Positions 62,956 through 64,000 of a stretch of DNA of 64,000 nucleotides are shown here, in pieces (within the stretch, counting starts at the first letter, position 1; each line of letters begins with the position of its first letter). Source of the stretch: JACVRW01 sp963733885 (GTDB taxonomy: Bacteria; Actinomycetota; Thermoleophilia; Solirubrobacterales; Thermoleophilaceae); the NCBI GenBank assembly GCA_963733885.1, contig CAVTES010000009.1, positions 310,001 to 374,000 on the forward strand, written 5' to 3'. The notes under the pieces were generated by a model that worked only from the letters and a program-made list of their open reading frames with translations, had not been told where the DNA came from and made no database searches. The translations under genes and the position numbers were made by a program.

Positions 62956-63624
62956 CTACGCGGGCGCCGGTCCGCCGGCTGCCCGGGCCTCCGCCGCGTC
63001 TGCCGCCTGCGTCACCGGGCAGCGTCCCTCCTCGTGGCCGCACGCGTGGCTGTCGCACAGCCGGCAGATGTAGCCCGCGGCGGCCCGTCCATCGGTGAGC
63101 GCCCCGAGCACCTTCGCGTGCAGTCGTGCGAGCTCGACTCGCTCCCGAGGGTCGAGCGCCGCCAGCGCCTCCTCGAGCTCCTCACGGCGGGCCCTGACCG
63201 CCTCGGCCGCCGCGCGCTGGCCGGCGGGCGTGAGCTCGACCGCCACCGATCGCCGGTCCTTCCCCTCGCTTCGTTCGGCGAGCCCCGCCGCGACCAGACG
63301 GTCGACCACCCGTACGGTCGCCGAGTGCGTCAGCCCGAGCGGGCCCCGCACGGCGTCGATGGGCGACCCGTCCAGGTAGCCGGCGAGGCTGACGAGCGCC
63401 GCCGGCGCGGATCCGCCCTGCGCCGCCCCCCGCTCGGTCGCGGCCCGGACGCGGTCCGCCACCGCCAGCGCGACGGACCCGAGGAGGTTTGTCCCCCTGG
63501 CGAGGTCGCGGTCGCTCGGCGGATCACCTGGCCCGGGCGGGTCGCCGGGCTCGGGCGGGCCACCTGCCCCGGCTTTAGCCAGCCCGGGCGGGCCACCTGC
63601 CCCGACTTTATGTGCATGTGGCAT
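62956..63624 (-). CDS. MarR-family transcriptional regulator
   Basis: Up to 222 residues. The winged helix is in SATVRVVDRLVAAGLAERSE and KDRRSVAVELTPAGQRAA. The C-terminus has a Cys cluster, YICRLCDSHACGHEEGRCPV, which could sense redox or metal. The N-terminal 50 residues from ATG 63624 are Gly/Pro-rich and encoded by a duplicated 22-bp GC-rich repeat, so the true start may be further inside (around LLGSVALAVADRV). A perfect palindrome overlaps the 63624 start. Confidence 0.85.
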   Translation of the reverse strand: MPHAHKVGAGGPPGLAKAGAGGPPEPGDPPGPGDPPSDRDLARGTNLLGSVALAVADRVRAATERGAAQGGSAPAALVSLAGYLDGSPIDAVRGPLGLTHSATVRVVDRLVAAGLAERSEGKDRRSVAVELTPAGQRAAAEAVRARREELEEALAALDPRERVELARLHAKVLGALTDGRAAAGYICRLCDSHACGHEEGRCPVTQAADAAEARAAGGPAPA

Positions 63625-63634
63625 ACATGTATGC
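63621..63634 (+). promoter_or_regulatory. Perfect 14-bp palindrome, likely MarR operator
   Basis: GCATACATGTATGC is a perfect inverted repeat in the 19 bp between the MarR ATG (63624) and the divergent gene (63644). A similar half-site, GCATGTG, lies next to it at 63614. MarR proteins usually bind such AT-rich palindromes in their own promoters, so autoregulation and control of the divergent gene are likely but unproven. Confidence 0.7.
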
Positions 63635-63643
63635 TACGGAACG

Positions 63644-64000
63644 ATGGCGGACGGCGTGCAGAATTTGTCCCGGCACGTGAGTAACAAGGCGCAAGGCATG
63701 GGCGACCAGTCGCAGCGCGCGGACGACGACCCGCGGAGCACAACGGATCCTGCCCGCTCGGATCCCGCCCATCCCGCTCCCGACCGCTATGAGCCGCTCC
63801 CTGGAATCGCTGGCCTCCCCAAGTGGATCTGGGCCAAGCTGCCACGTGCCGGCCGCGTTGCGCTCGCGCTGCTTCCTTTCGCGGCCGTCGCCCTCGTTCT
63901 CCTCCTCGGTCCCGGCATCGACGAGTCGAAGGACCGTCGCGCCGAGGCCGAGCGCGAGCGACGCGCGCAGCTGACCGCGGAGCGCGTCCAGCGGATCGAG
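63644..64000 (+). CDS. Membrane protein with charged flanks (partial at window end)
   Basis: From ATG 63644, 119 codons are open to the window edge. The product is a hydrophilic Asp/Ser/Pro-rich N-terminus of about 70 residues, one transmembrane helix (VALALLPFAAVALVLLLG) near residue 80-97, then a charged Glu/Arg-rich helix. No family recognised from this part. It is divergent from the MarR gene with the palindrome between. An internal Met (MGDQSQRADD) is another possible start. Confidence 0.7.
   Translation, partial: MADGVQNLSRHVSNKAQGMGDQSQRADDDPRSTTDPARSDPAHPAPDRYEPLPGIAGLPKWIWAKLPRAGRVALALLPFAAVALVLLLGPGIDESKDRRAEAERERRAQLTAERVQRIE

Overview
This 64 kb window comes from a high-GC actinobacterial chromosome. 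The most likely source is the class Thermoleophilia (Solirubrobacterales-like). That placement is inference. It rests on the GC-rich sequence, an F420-type deazaflavin nitroreductase, the MurT/GatD lipid II amidation pair, a DapL-type diaminopimelate route, RNase J + RNase Y + PNPase as the RNA decay set, and secreted proteins with glycine-rich linkers and Lys-rich C-termini.

Layout. 1-31.8 kb is a dense, mostly forward housekeeping block in classical Gram-positive order: rbfA, nrnA, truB, ribF, rpsO, pnp, an M16 peptidase, dapB, dapA, rnj, ftsK, a RodZ-like gene, cinA, recA, recX, rny. Many neighbours overlap by 4 bp. Accessory genes inside it are a REP-associated tyrosine transposase with its palindromes (2.8-3.5 kb), a DsbA-VKOR pair (9.1-10.2 kb), a large secreted NIDO protein, an FHA protein, and a two-component system on the minus strand. 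recA carries a 360-residue LAGLIDADG intein. 31.8-44 kb continues the core order (miaB, miaA, dapF, dapL, hflX). It is interrupted by a lipoprotein/LamG segment bordered by nested 20-bp direct repeats and by a penicillin-acylase-family gene. 44-53 kb holds cell-wall and stress functions: a minus-strand operon (class II amidotransferase, lipid kinase, murT, methyltransferase, gatD), then a cyclophilin lipoprotein and a thioredoxin-TPR protein.

From about 53 to 62.5 kb the character changes. There are broken genes, small orphan ORFs, an array of TGTACTGACA-like repeats that resembles a transposon end or an iteron array, a decayed tyrosine integrase, a PIN-like gene and a free-standing LAGLIDADG protein. 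This looks like a degraded genomic island. The last 1.5 kb has a cupin gene, a MarR regulator with a perfect palindrome at its start codon, and the beginning of a membrane protein.

How the genes work together. dapA, dapB, dapL and dapF form a lysine/peptidoglycan route. MurT/GatD amidate the peptidoglycan precursor. NrnA, RNase J, RNase Y and PNPase cover RNA turnover. RecA/RecX handle recombination. MiaA/MiaB and TruB modify tRNA. DsbA-like proteins with VKOR make exported disulfides. A recurring caveat is that at least six genes (dapB, the histidine kinase, the secreted protein at 54.4 kb, the small Cys protein at 56.6 kb, the integrase, and a gene at 53.3 kb with a stop) are broken by one-base events, several in homopolymers. 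Some may be sequencing errors rather than biology. No tRNA, rRNA, CRISPR array or riboswitch was recognised.
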